Assembly (NCBI GenBank): GCA_025345505.1
Contig: JANVCC010000077.1
Coordinates: forward strand, 10,595,163 to 10,659,162
DNA: 64,000 bases
Source: Todiramphus chloris collaris
Taxonomy: Eukaryota > Chordata > Aves > Coraciiformes > Alcedinidae
Direction: 5' to 3'
Positions 45,301 to 56,731 of the stretch are shown here, piece by piece. The position numbers and the translations under genes are program-made. Under the pieces are notes generated by a model. It was given only the letters and a program-made list of their open reading frames with translations. It did no database searches and was not told where the DNA came from. The first letter of the stretch is position 1. Every line of letters begins with the position of its first letter.

Positions 45301-48300
45301 GCCACAAAGGCTAAGCGCATCTCCTTATACAAAAGGGGACAAAAAGCATTTGCAATTCATCCCTCTGCTTCTCCAAAGTCACTGGGTTCCTGCTGTCTTA
45401 TTCATACTGCATTTCCCTCAGCTAGCTGCCAGCACTGCCCAGCTCTGCCTCCCCCAGGCATAATCAAGAAGGCTCTGTTTTGTCAAAAGACTTTCCGAAT
45501 TACTACAGTTCCTGCTATAATTTTAAAACACTAAAAAAATATATATTTAAATAATCAAAAAATAAAATCCATTGTCACTGAACAACAACACTCCAAGGAG
45601 CAGGAAACATCTCCCCCCTTCTCTAATGTATAACAACATTATTTTTTCAAATCTGAAGATCTAGACCTTATAGAAAAAAAAATTCAGCCACAAAGCATCA
45701 AAGAGATATTTGTGATATTTAAAAATATAAATATGTGGCAGAATCTAAGTCTTCTGCAGTTCTTTCAAAACAAGCTCCCGAGCTGCTCTATTTGAAATCA
45801 GCAACTTTCACAAAATGTTATGGGGCACACTCTCCAAAATGCATTGAAATATTTTTTTCCTGGCACCTTCTTTAACCACGTCACCCTTGTCCTACGAGTG
45901 CCTTGTCATCTGATGGGCACAAAAGGTGAAACCACTCCAACAAAAAAAAATTATCTGAGGGACAGAAGAATCCTTTTGCCCTGGGACTGAACATTTGCAA
46001 TACAAAGTGTTGCCACGTAATACATGATAAACAACTCTAGCAAGTGTAGAGAGTCCACGCTGACCTGCTAGAGCGTGGACCTCCAACATCATGTCAACTC
46101 CTATTGAGTGTTACATATACTTAAATCATAAAAAAAAAAGTGAATCTCCTCCAGTTGAAATACTTGCCAATATCATCATGGGCAAGGGAAAATATTACAC
46201 TGTGCTAATTTGTTTTCCTAAGCTTTGAAGACTTAGAAAAATAAATAATTCTGGTGAGCAGCAAAGAGTTGCACTGCTTGCAGGACACCCAGGCCAAGAA
46301 AACAGCTCCACAAATGCACCAAAAAGCTATCCCCACGTGATTACATCTCACTGCCCTGTCTAATGTTCTTTGGCAGGTGAGCATTATGGAACTGCAGCTC
46401 CTTGAAGTAACTATCCCCAAGCAGCATTTAGCCCTGGCTACAGAATCAAGGGCCTCTTCGCACCCAGCAGAAGACAGCAGTGGGAGCAAACATCATGAGG
46501 TCCCCTGCTATGTGCTGGGTGAGGCACATGAACTATTTCAGGACAGCTCTGATGGCTGCAAAGCAGTTGGGTTGATGTGTCTAACCCCATGGTTAAAGGA
46601 AGAAGACTTCTCAAAAGAAAAAGAAATTGTACTTGTCCAGGCTTCCTACAGAGATGAAAAAGTCCTAAAACTTGCAACCTGCTTGCTCGTACCTGTCTTT
46701 ATAGTTGCGATTATTGAGTTATGGCTGCACAACCATGCAACATGCGTCAAAAATGCCAAGGATCACATGCTCATGGGCTTGGCTGTGTGCTTTATGCTTT
46801 TAGAAGCCAAGCCAGAGAAGACTGAGCATGCCAAGTTCAAAGTAAACAGCAGAGAGACCAGCAAGGCCACCTCCTGCTGCTGGGAACTGCCCTGAAATTT
46901 CTTCCTGTTTGTCCCCACTCTTCATGGTCTGCTCCTTACAGGATGAAGATTTCTTTATACAACAGTCGCTGTGGGATTTATCTCCAGATACGAGACAGAA
47001 CAAGAAACACCAAAGCATCAGTGTGTCCTCTGCACAAAGACTCAGCATTCAGGGAGGGAGAAAACACTCCCAACCTTGAGCAACCACACCAAAACCCCTA
47101 AAATTATTGTGCTGTCCTCTATGATTTCATCAGTATGATGAGAAACCACAAGCCATCTTCAGGACTTGAACCTTTGGTTCCAGGCACTAAATCTTGATCA
47201 TTTCTGTTGAAGCAATAAGCTCCATCAGCTGCCTAAAGTAACAGAGTGATAGTCTCTGTGCCAAGTGTACTGGGGAATACAATAGAAGCCTAACACACAT
47301 GTAACGCAATCTCTAAAATAATTAACTACTCTTCAAACTCATTACATTAGAGTCTTCTCATGTAATCTATTATACAATACAAAGGGGAAAATGTGTCACC
47401 TTTTGCCAAAACTTCAACTGAAAAGCTGAGGAAAAAAAAAATTAACCTTCTCTCTCAAAAAGCAGAATCCAAGCCTAGGATCGTTTTCTCATTCTTTCTA
47501 CTTCCAACAACAGAACATGAAATATTCCCACTGTATTCTGCACATAACCAAGAAGCAGAGCAGTTTAAACAACTCCCATCGTCCAACTTAGCATTAAAGT
47601 CTGCTTGGGAAAGGCTCCATGTAAGATACACAGCCTTGGGAAAAGGCACGAGTACGTATATTTACTTGCAAAGGGTTTTAACATTGTCTTGCATCTATTC
47701 CAGCCTGTAGGTTTCAGGTTCTTTATTTGCATTTCAGGAGCAACATAAAAACATAACACAACACAGCATGAATCCAAACACAAAAACACAACCTTTTTGT
47801 TCCAGGTTTGCCAAGGGCCATGCTCAGGACTGTTACTACTCGACATGCAAAAGAAATAAATTACCAGTTTGAGGTTAAAAATTGCACAATTTCACATTCG
47901 AGTGTTAGTTCTGGATGCAGGGAACATCTATGCAGATTCCCTACAAGCAAGTCAGCAGTTGTTTCTTTTGTACACGGTCCCGTTTTCAGTTGACTATACA
48001 AATTCTCTTAATTTTAGCAGCTCGTCTGGGAGTCTCGTCTCGGTTTTTTTTTCTCCTGAAATTCACCTTCCCCCACTTCCTAAAGTGGGATTTAGAAAAA
48101 GTCACTGGAAACAATATCCCCAAAACATTCCCTCAGCACTTTTGAAAGCCCTATCCACAACACATATAAACCACAGAATATTCTCCAAATACTTCAAAGC
48201 TTCACGGCATACCAGGCTCCCTGTTAACAGAGGGCAACATTTAGTCAAAAGACATCAGAGCTCATTTAGTTCCAGCTCCACGCAGAGAACAGTCACCAGT

Positions 48301-50040
48301 GGTACCTGGAGACAAGGAAGCAGCAGCAGAACAAGACCTGAAGTTAAAAGCTGGGCTGGCTACGTGCATTTCAGATGGCCCATAACCATTTGCATGACAT
48401 GGGTTATTTTTAACTTGCAGACACCTCCATCACTCCTTACAGTAGCAGCGGCTCCTGGGCACACTGCCATACCAGTGGAAGATGGTTCAGTTGTTTCTGA
48501 ACTGGTAGAAGAGCTAGAAGGGCTATTACCAAGCAGTGGTGCATTGCAGATTTATCCTGCACGTCTGACGTACCTGTGCTACCCTGCTGAGTAAACATCA
48601 AATAAACCCGGGTACTTCAACACTGCAATATCTAAACGGGATTATATTTCATGATTAAACTATGTTTATCAGAACCAAGCTCAAGAACCAGCTGAAAATC
48701 TAAGCTGGGGTTTTAAAAGGACTTTTAAGAACTCTTGGGCAGCATTCAGAACTGTAAGTCATATTACTTTCCTTGAAACAAATTAAACATTGCAACATGG
48801 AGAGACTTTGCAAACTTGCAGAGCCAGTCTCACAAAAGCATGCTCTTCCTTGCTGCCCAGCAGCCAGTCCTGCCAGCACCTCACCTGTACCCCAGCGCAC
48901 CCACGTAGGTCATCCTAAAGAAGGAGAATCATGAACCTTTGAGAGTTGTTCTACAAGTTGTTCTACATGTTTTATTGCATGCAGAACGGGGTTGCAGCAC
49001 GGTGCTGTGATCAAGTTCTCTTCCATCCGACCACAATTTAACCTTCTAGAGACTTGTCCTGCTCAGCGCAGACCACTAAGGTATGCCCAGCTACAGCTCC
49101 CAACCCCAAACCCCACTCAGGAACAGTTACAAGCCCCCTGGGAAAAAGCCAGGCGTGATAACTACCATTCAACAAACCCCCTTTCAAAACACAAATCCAT
49201 TAAAAGCCAAGAAAGAAAATAAATAAATCAATCAAATACAGACAAAACATGATTTTCTCCTCCCCAACCAGCTTCTCATCTTCTTTCTTTCCCCTTCCAG
49301 TCCTTCCCAGTACACCCTCACAAATGCAAGCCATTTCCTTGTTACAAAGGAATTTTCCCCTCCTCTTGGTTCTTGTGGCTTTGCTACTGTAAAGCGCTTC
49401 ACGACATCGGTTCACGTCCCAAACTGATGAGCCAGTTCTTTTGCGGGGGAGGAAAAGCAATAATTACACTCAACTTGCAACGGCATGTGAGGAAGGGAAC
49501 GAAAGTAGGTCAGATCTCAACTCCTCGGCTTCGCTGAGGTTCACCAAATGCTTTCACTTCCAGTCATTTTTAAAATACAATTGAAATAATCATAGCACGG
49601 CAAGCGAAGGAAGCAGCACGGTAGAATTCAGCTAGCACTTAAGTTTGCCTTCCTGTCCCTCTCTTCAATATGGATAATGTCATTTGTGTGGTGACAAACC
49701 AGCCAAAGGACCTGAACCAACAGAAAGTGAAGCCCAGGAGATACATCTCTATACCAGGTGCTGACTGATACTCAGAAGGAGGTTCAGAAAAGCCTAACTC
49801 CTAAAAAAAGGGGTTATTTAAAAAAAAACAAAGACACACAAAAAAAAACCCCAAACACAACAACTAAACAGCACAGTGATAATTAGGAGATGGGAAAGGA
49901 TAACCTGGAGACGTAATTCATATACCAATTATGTACAAGCTGGTTTTAAAAAGTAAAAAAAAAACGAAATTAAGAAAAAAAATTCACAGAAGCATTTATC
50001 CCTCTTAAAGAGTATCTTATTTTGCAACTATCCTCATTTA

Positions 50041-50340
50041 GAGGCACGGTCCCCAAATGCCAACAGTTTCGCTGACGCTCTTGACTCCGATTGAAACCCG
50101 AAGGGCCAAACTTCCCGAAGAGCTCGGCGCTCCCAGAGCACGTTTCGTCATTATAACAGGAGCTCTTGGCTGCTGCACTTTTGCAAATCTGGTCTTTATT
50201 TAAGGTTTGCCTGTATTCAAAGTTGCTCCTACTTCTCTTTCAATCTGTTTAAAAGGCATTTTAGTCGCCGGTAGTAGAAGGCAGCATCTCCGATGCGGGG
50301 GGCGTGCTGTGCCAAATCCCCCCCCGGCAATGCTACAGAC
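50041..50340. other. CpG-rich patch inside intron 2
   Basis: By eye this 300-bp stretch holds about 16 CpG dinucleotides, against very few in neighbouring intron sequence, and is not a recognised repeat. It could be an enhancer, an alternative promoter or a chance cluster. Sequence alone does not decide. Confidence 0.4.
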
Positions 50341-53300
50341 ACACAGCATCATGTGCTGAACTGAAATTCAAAGGTCTGAATCTCAAATCAGCTCCCAAAT
50401 TGCTGTAAGGATAATTTTACCCTGGCAGGCTCTGGGCCCAGTTCCCCACAACCAGCACAACCACAAATCAGTGTGTCCAGATCCACCCTACAGAAGATGC
50501 TCCCCCCCGAGAGCAGCTGTGATTGAGAAGCCTGCAAGCAGGGAACCAAACCCTCAGTCACACTGCTGCAAAACTCCAGGCTCCTCATCATTTCAGGCAT
50601 GTTTTGGGGTCACGCCGTCTTTTTCAGCATGAATTTTGCACTTGTTTAACTACACTGGAATGAATTTTTCTCTTCCAGTTAAACCAGGTGCACTATTACA
50701 AGTGGACAAGATGCAACTCGCCTAAGTGGGTGATGGCTCTTTTAAAAACACAGATTTATACTGCTAAGGAGCATTGCTTCGAAGAAAGTCTTTTCACTGC
50801 AAAGCTTCAACCGTGAGGACTCACAAGTGTTTAACACTTAAAAACCCAGCCCTCCTTTTAAGGACTTTTTCTTTAGTAACGATTAAAAAGAAAGGACAGT
50901 TAAGTATGTTTCCTGCCTTTCCAACAGTTCCTAAACTAAATATTCATTCTAAGAAAACATTCATCTTTGAATGTATTTGCTTAAAGCCAAGTGATTATTT
51001 CTGCTGAATCTGGGAAGCTGGATATAGAACTGTGCTCATTACCAGCTATATTTACGGTTATTATTAAAGCACCACAACAGCCCATCGTCTCACACGTACA
51101 AGACCTTGCATAACTGGAGTTGTCAGCATTTTCATTGTACATCCTGCTTTCAAAGGTTTGGAACTCGCCCGTTAAAAAAAAAAGTTATTATATCCTGAAA
51201 TTTGTTGCAAGTTCTCTGCCAAGGAAGAGCTATTTTAGAGTTAGAAAACTATGCATCCATCGGAGTCGGTCGCTGTTTTGGGTTTTATCTATACAACTGG
51301 GTTGGTTTTTTTTTCAATAATAGTTAAAAAAAAAACCAAACCAACAACTCAGCATCTTTGAAAATCTTCTGGCTCCAAAAATTATCACTGCAGGAATCCA
51401 ATTCCTGAAAGTTAATATTTTTACCACCCCCACCCCCCCCCTTCAAAAAGCTGCAACTGTATGGCAGAGAAGGCTGAAACACGCAACTGTTTTGCAAAGC
51501 AGCACAAACAGTTGCCACACTGACACATTACCAACTCCCAGTGTCTCATCACCTCCGACTGTAAATAACAACCCTGCCCATGCCCAATTAGTCTGCAGAT
51601 CAAGACCATGCCCCTGCTAAAGGACTGCAGATTTTAAACGCAGAATGGACACATTAAAGCTGATTTAATCTGGCTGCTTCTACAATTCCCCAGAATCTAT
51701 GCTAGCAATTCTTGTCCCGGGCCAAATAACTTAGTGAACCAGATCTCCGAAAGGGCATCCAGCCCTCACCCGAAGCTGTGGGGATGTCACATTCCTCCAT
51801 AACAGGCTGTGATAATTACCCTTCCTTCAAAAAAACCCAAACCCAAACCCCTCCAATGTAACTAATCAATCTGAGTTATTCATCGTAACAGGCAGATAGC
51901 GAAGCCACTGTTCTTGTAAAAATAATCTAAAAAAAAATAATTTCAAAAAAACAGTTACAAGGGAACTTTGGGTGAACTTTTTGCTTTATTTGGAAGCAGC
52001 ACCTTGCTGCTTTTCCATCACCTTTACCCCAGGAAGATGACCATCGTGTGGGGTCCCGCCAGCCCTGTGACCCAAGAGCAGACTGGCACCAGCATGGAGA
52101 GAAGCTACAGAGGAACCCCGGGATGGGGAGCACGCGGCTCCCCGTGGGACAGGGGACATCCCACCACCATGGCAGCATCCCTCCTCCACATGCTGCAGCC
52201 CTGCCCACTCCCTGGGAGCCTCAGCAGCATTTCACAAGCCCTCATATCCCGATCCGGGCAGGTGGCATCAGCTAAGGACAGATCTCCGAGTAGACTGTGC
52301 TAACCAGCGCGACCACGGGTGATGTTAACCTTTAAGCACTGCCAATGTCTTTACAAAAATTATACTGCTCATATTATGCAAAATTTTTACAAAAAGAAAG
52401 ATATTGCTCTGGGTGCTGCTCTGAATGTGTTTATGTTTGTGGACTGTTTAATGCCAAACAGTTGTGCCCGAGTCAAAACCCAGATGACAACTCGGCACTC
52501 ACTTCAGAGCCCACCATAGGCACACCATTCAAGAAGGTCTCTCCTTCACTGCTGCTCCTAGGAACCTCCCAAATGCACATTTAAAGCCATTTTGAACTAC
52601 TGTGTTTTTCACGGGACACAGAACTAGGATATCCCTTGTGGAAAGCTGAAATTAGTCCTTTGAAATTTGACCTAAATTAAAAGAACTGAAACACATTGTT
52701 AGTGCACCAGGGCAAGGGCTCCGAGTGGGTGCTCCAAGGACAGCGTCAAGGCATTGCATGTGGGGGAAGAGACTAAATTAGCTACCCAGCAGAACGATAA
52801 CACACAGCTTGGGCAAGAGAAGGTCAAGGGAGAGCTTGCTATTTATCAAATATATGTCTAAACTAATTATTCAGTTCACAAAGTAACCCTTCAACCTACG
52901 TGTGCGGTCAGAGCCCTTTTGAAATGTTGGCTATCATCAAAGGCCTTCATAGCCCGAGTACACAGAAAGAGAATGGCTCCTTTGTACACACTGGGGTAGA
53001 CTTATTTCTAAATATTTAAAAGCAGAAAGCCTTTATACTACCCAGGACAAAACACATATGTAAACACCTGATGCGAGATATAATTCGACAGTTTGACAGT
53101 CCCCAAACTAACTCCTACAGGTCCTGTTTCTACTCACACTGCTTAACAGCCTCAGATTTTACCATAAGGAAGAAAGCATCACAACCAGTAACAACAGTCC
53201 TTGGGATCCAGCCCTTAAGTGAGCATCCATGCGATCAATATTGACATTATAATTTGCTATGGCTCAAGATACCATCTTCAATGTAAATACTTTCCTGTGT

Positions 53301-53381
53301 ACAAGAGTAACATCCAATGGTGACAGATGATTTCGAACTCAACGAGTCCAGTATTTTCTAAAAGCACCTGAGAGAAGTGTG

Positions 53382-53492
53382 CTACCAAAGAGATCAGACT
53401 GGATGCAGATAACTAATACTACCAAAGAGATCAGACTGGATGCAGATAACTAATACTATCAAAGAGATCAGACTGGATGCAGATAACTAATA
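53382..53492. repeat. Tandem repeat, 37-bp unit, three copies
   Basis: The unit begins CTACCAAAGAGATCAGACTG and ends GATAACTAATA. Copies start at 53382, 53419 and 53456. Copies one and two are identical and copy three differs at one base (CTATC for CTACC). The near-identity points to a recent expansion. Confidence 0.95.
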
Positions 53493-55335
53493 CCACCTCA
53501 ATGCATTCCGTATCCTGCACGTAGCCATGCAGGTGATTACCCTATTAGGTAAATATTATTCATACTGAAGTACATATTTAACCAGACACTGGCAGAAAAC
53601 AGTTGCAAACGTCCCTAAAGTTTACGTTTAGCTAAGAGACAAGAGTATATCCTCTTACAATCAAAGGAATGAAAAGCCACACTCTCAATTCCTGTTAACA
53701 CTGCATGCAGCTTTGTGAATATTCTGAGTCACGAAGACAATAAATAGTAATAATAAAAGCACCTAACATCAGGGGCGAAGAAGAAAGGAAAAAAAAAAAG
53801 ACAAAATTTAGGGCATGTCCATGAAGGAAGACTAAAGAACAGATCAACACATGTCACCAAAGGTCATGGCCCTGTCGACCTTCTCAGCTGGTATGAAATG
53901 TCATAGCTCTAATGACTGCACAGTCAGCAGCCCCACCACAAATTTACATTATTAGAGCACCTGAACCCCCCCAAATTAGCTCTGGCCAAAATGTTTGGCA
54001 TTGACTAAATGGAAAAAAAAACCAAACCCAAAACCAACAAACGTCTGCTTTGTCTTTGAAGAGATTTGTTGAAGGGTCTTTCGTTTCGTTTTCAGCTTAG
54101 AGAGCTTGTGGGTGGCAGTGATGGAACCCAGAGAAGGTAACTGTGTAAAAAACTTGGTGGTTGGTTTTGCTTTTTTTTTTTTTAATTATTTAAAGGCTTT
54201 AACAAAGTACATAAATGAGGTTTCATTTCCCACATCTCAGATATACGTCCCACACAATTCCCTGTATTCTACAGCATAAAAGCTCTTATTAGACCATTAA
54301 TTTAGAAGCTTTTGGGGTTGGTTGGTTTTGGGTTTTTTTTTTTTTCCTTTTCCTTGTTTCTGGTAATGATTCGGGTTCTCACATCTAAAATTGCTTCATG
54401 TCAGTAACATTCCTGTCCAGGGAAGAAGTTTAAATCTTTTTTAACAATTTATTCTTTGATAAAAACCAGATTCCACCCCCTGAATATTCACTGTGGAAGA
54501 AACAGCTTTTTAAATTGTGCTTTTTAAAATAATAAAAGCTATTCTTTCTCTGAAGAGCTGAAAAATTATCAGGCATCATTCAAAAAAATATTACTCTTCT
54601 TCCCTGTGAAATACACCACCAATCATGCAATCACATTCATTCCGATTTAACCCTAAAACTAGGGGACCTCACTACAAACAGCTAATCCAAAACCAGGATT
54701 ACTCATTTTGCCATTTCTCTGAAGAGCCAAAAAGGCACCAGATGTGCCATTAACAAATCATACAGTAAATGGTGATGAGAGTTGGGCTTTTTTTTTCCTT
54801 TTAGTTCTCAGGTTACCTTCTAAATAAATAAATAAAACAATAACATCTTTGCTATTGACAATCTCTAAGACTGACAGATGACAATATTGCTATACGTAAT
54901 TTTTTTTCAGGAGCTTGCTAGGGAGGAGAGCTCATCATTTCCAAATAGTACATCCCTTGCCATCAATAAAAATGTACTTGGAATGGATTCTAAAACTGTG
55001 TTAGCTGGTGACGTCTATTTTTAGAGGCAGTGGATAGAAACAAGTATTGCATGAAAACATATTAAATAAAAGCAAAGCTGTATCCGTAGACATGAGTAGC
55101 AGAATGTGTCAAGGCCAAACTGTCTCCAGCAAGCTTGCTGGATCAGAAATGCTCTAAGGACTATTGTATTGGTTTGACAGTTGAGTTATTAGAAATGTAA
55201 TCACTCCTCCACAGGAAAGAGAAAACCTTACGCGGGAAGCTTCGCTTTCCCCCTGCAGGAAAGATCCTACACAACACATTAAAATCATTCTTAAATACAA
55301 TCAGCTCGTGACAATTGAAAAAGCAGCCCCTCCAC

Positions 55336-55785
55336 AGCATCACAGAATGTTAGGGACCTCGAAAGATCATCTAGTCCAACCCCCTGCCAGAGCAGGATCA
55401 CCTAGAGCAGGGCACACAGGAACGTGTCCAGGTGGGTTTTGAATGTCTCCACAGAAGGAGACTCCACAGTGTCCCTGGGCAGCCTGTTCCAGTGCTCTGT
55501 GACCCTCACTGTGAAAAAGTTTTTCCTTGTGTTTACCCGGAACCTCCTGTGCTCCAGCTTGTACCCGTTACCCCTTGTCCTATCACTGGATGTCACTCAG
55601 AAGAGCCTGGCTCCATCCTCCCGACACTTGTGCTTTACTATAGACATTAACAAGGTCCCCCCTCAGTCTCCTTTTCTCAAGGCTAAAAAGACCCAGCTCT
55701 CTCAGCCTCTCCTGATAAGGGAGATGCTCCACTCCCTTCATCATCCTAGTGCCTCTGTGCTGGACTCTCCTTGGCCCTTCAGAGA
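55336..55785 (-). mobile_element. CR1 LINE, 5'-truncated, with remnant of ORF2 C-terminus
   Basis: The minus strand encodes pieces typical of the CR1 ORF2 tail: ERLRELGLFSLEKRRLRGDL, then [20 protein letters not shown], then [20 protein letters not shown] and [10 protein letters not shown]. The 3' end is at about 55336, where the plus strand reads ACAGAATGTTAGGGACCTCG. The coding remnant is in more than one frame, with the endonuclease and most of the reverse transcriptase missing, so it is a dead 5'-truncated copy. It is in the same orientation as FGFR2. It is better preserved than the other two CR1 pieces. Confidence 0.93.
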
Positions 55786-56537
55786 CGAAAACCACTTTGC
55801 AAAGCCTGAGGAATGGATATACCTAGAAGAACGTACCAATGGGTGCAGGCTCAAAATAGGACATTTTAATCAAAACACCTCTTCCAGTTGTAAGGGTCTC
55901 AAGTAGCCTTTGGTTTCACAGTAATAAATTGCTGCCTTAGCTATTCAGATCTCAATACTGACACTCAGAATTTGCGATCCAGACATCGCACCAACTGTTC
56001 TTGGATATTAACAGTGATAGGGAAATTTCTTCTAAGTTACAAACACCAGGAAAGTTGCAGCACCGCTTCTGCAGAGTGCCCAGCAAAACTAAACATCCAG
56101 GCTGCACGACTGAAAACTATTGGGATTCATTTTTCTCTGAAATTCTTGTGTTAAGACAACCACAAAGACACGCAGCTCTACAGCCGCTTTGTTCCTTGAG
56201 ACAGCAACACGTAACACGTAGGGTAAGTGCAACAGACTGGTTTCCTAAAAGACCCATTCCTGAAAACTTTCAGCTGTATGCTTTGATTATACAACGTGAT
56301 GACAGTCCCAAGTGAAATCACTGACACCACTTGCTTGCATAAGATTAAACAAACACGTGCTTGCATGAACACAGCCCGTGTGCAAGCAGCACAGTCAAAA
56401 AAACATAACTCTTGAGGGCTAATCTGTTAATTGCCTTAGATTTACCAAAGCACATAAAGATGCTAACTGCTATTTCAGGCGTTGAGGCATTCAAATTTAA
56501 TTTATTTGGTGGAATTAAGGATTCTAGAGTGACTTAC

Positions 56538-56652
56538 CTTCAGGTTCCAGAGTGGTGTCTTCAACTAAATTAAACGAAGGTCGAGCCAGGGAAAGTCCAG
56601 CCATGGTGACCACCACCAGGCAGATAAGGCAACCCAAATCCCAGCTGACCAT
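56538..56652 (-). CDS. FGFR2: FGFR2 start-codon exon: signal peptide and N-terminus
   Basis: The exon encodes [20 protein letters not shown] then [18 protein letters not shown], residues 1-38, with the first base of Glu39. Residues 1 to about 22 form a signal peptide: a short N-region, a hydrophobic core [15 protein letters not shown], and probable cleavage after LA. This start is preferred because the ATG has A at -3 and G at +4 (AAAAAGATGG) and places the signal peptide at the very N-terminus. The donor is GAAG|GTAAGT, phase 1, joining the Ig-I exon. Confidence 0.97.
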
Positions 56653-56706
56653 CTTTTTAGAGTAAATTCCTGGTCCATTTCCATAGCTCCATGTGGACTT
56701 TAATCC

Positions 56707-56709
56707 CAT
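56707..56709 (-). promoter_or_regulatory. FGFR2: In-frame upstream ATG giving a 19-residue N-terminal extension
   Basis: An ATG 57 nt upstream opens [19 protein letters not shown] in frame with the main Met, without a stop. Context is weaker (CAGATGG, C at -3). From memory, human FGFR2 has an annotated variant beginning MGLTSTWRYGRGPGIGTVT before MVSW, so the extension appears conserved between birds and mammals. It would push the signal sequence inward. Confidence 0.6.
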
Positions 56710-56719
56710 CTGAACACGT

Positions 56720-56731
56720 CTAGAGAAGCAT
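56720..56731 (-). promoter_or_regulatory. FGFR2: Minimal upstream ORF (Met-Leu-Leu-stop)
   Basis: The 5'UTR reads CCATGCTTCTCTAGACG: ATG CTT CTC TAG. It ends 10 nt before the in-frame upstream ATG and 67 nt before the main ATG. Such short upstream ORFs usually allow reinitiation and tune translation. Effect here is inferred. Confidence 0.55.

Larger units (their letters stand above)
40769..56537 (-). other. FGFR2: FGFR2 intron 2 (15.8 kb)
   Basis: This large intron follows the start-codon exon. It contains two CR1 fragments (42265-42347 on plus, 55336-55785 on minus), a 37-bp three-copy tandem repeat (53382-53492), a CpG-rich patch (50041-50340), poly-G/C tracts near 51426-51440, and an unusually long plus-strand open frame (47869-48594) of unknown meaning. 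The human counterpart of this intron holds regulatory variants linked to breast-cancer risk, so enhancers are plausible, but none can be delimited from sequence alone. Confidence 0.88.

Noticed and set aside
46377-46895. 172-codon plus-strand open frame with a hydrophobic stretch (LATCLLVPVFIVAIIELWL).
   Set aside because: A frame of this length is plausible by chance in 64 kb, no family resemblance is seen, and it lies antisense in an intron with no repeat or retrocopy signature.
53382-53492. Three direct 37-bp repeats considered as a CRISPR-like array.
   Set aside because: The copies are contiguous without spacers and the genome is a vertebrate. It is a plain tandem repeat.
55424-55906. 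160-codon plus-strand open frame.
   Set aside because: It is the antisense of the CR1 ORF2 remnant on the minus strand.
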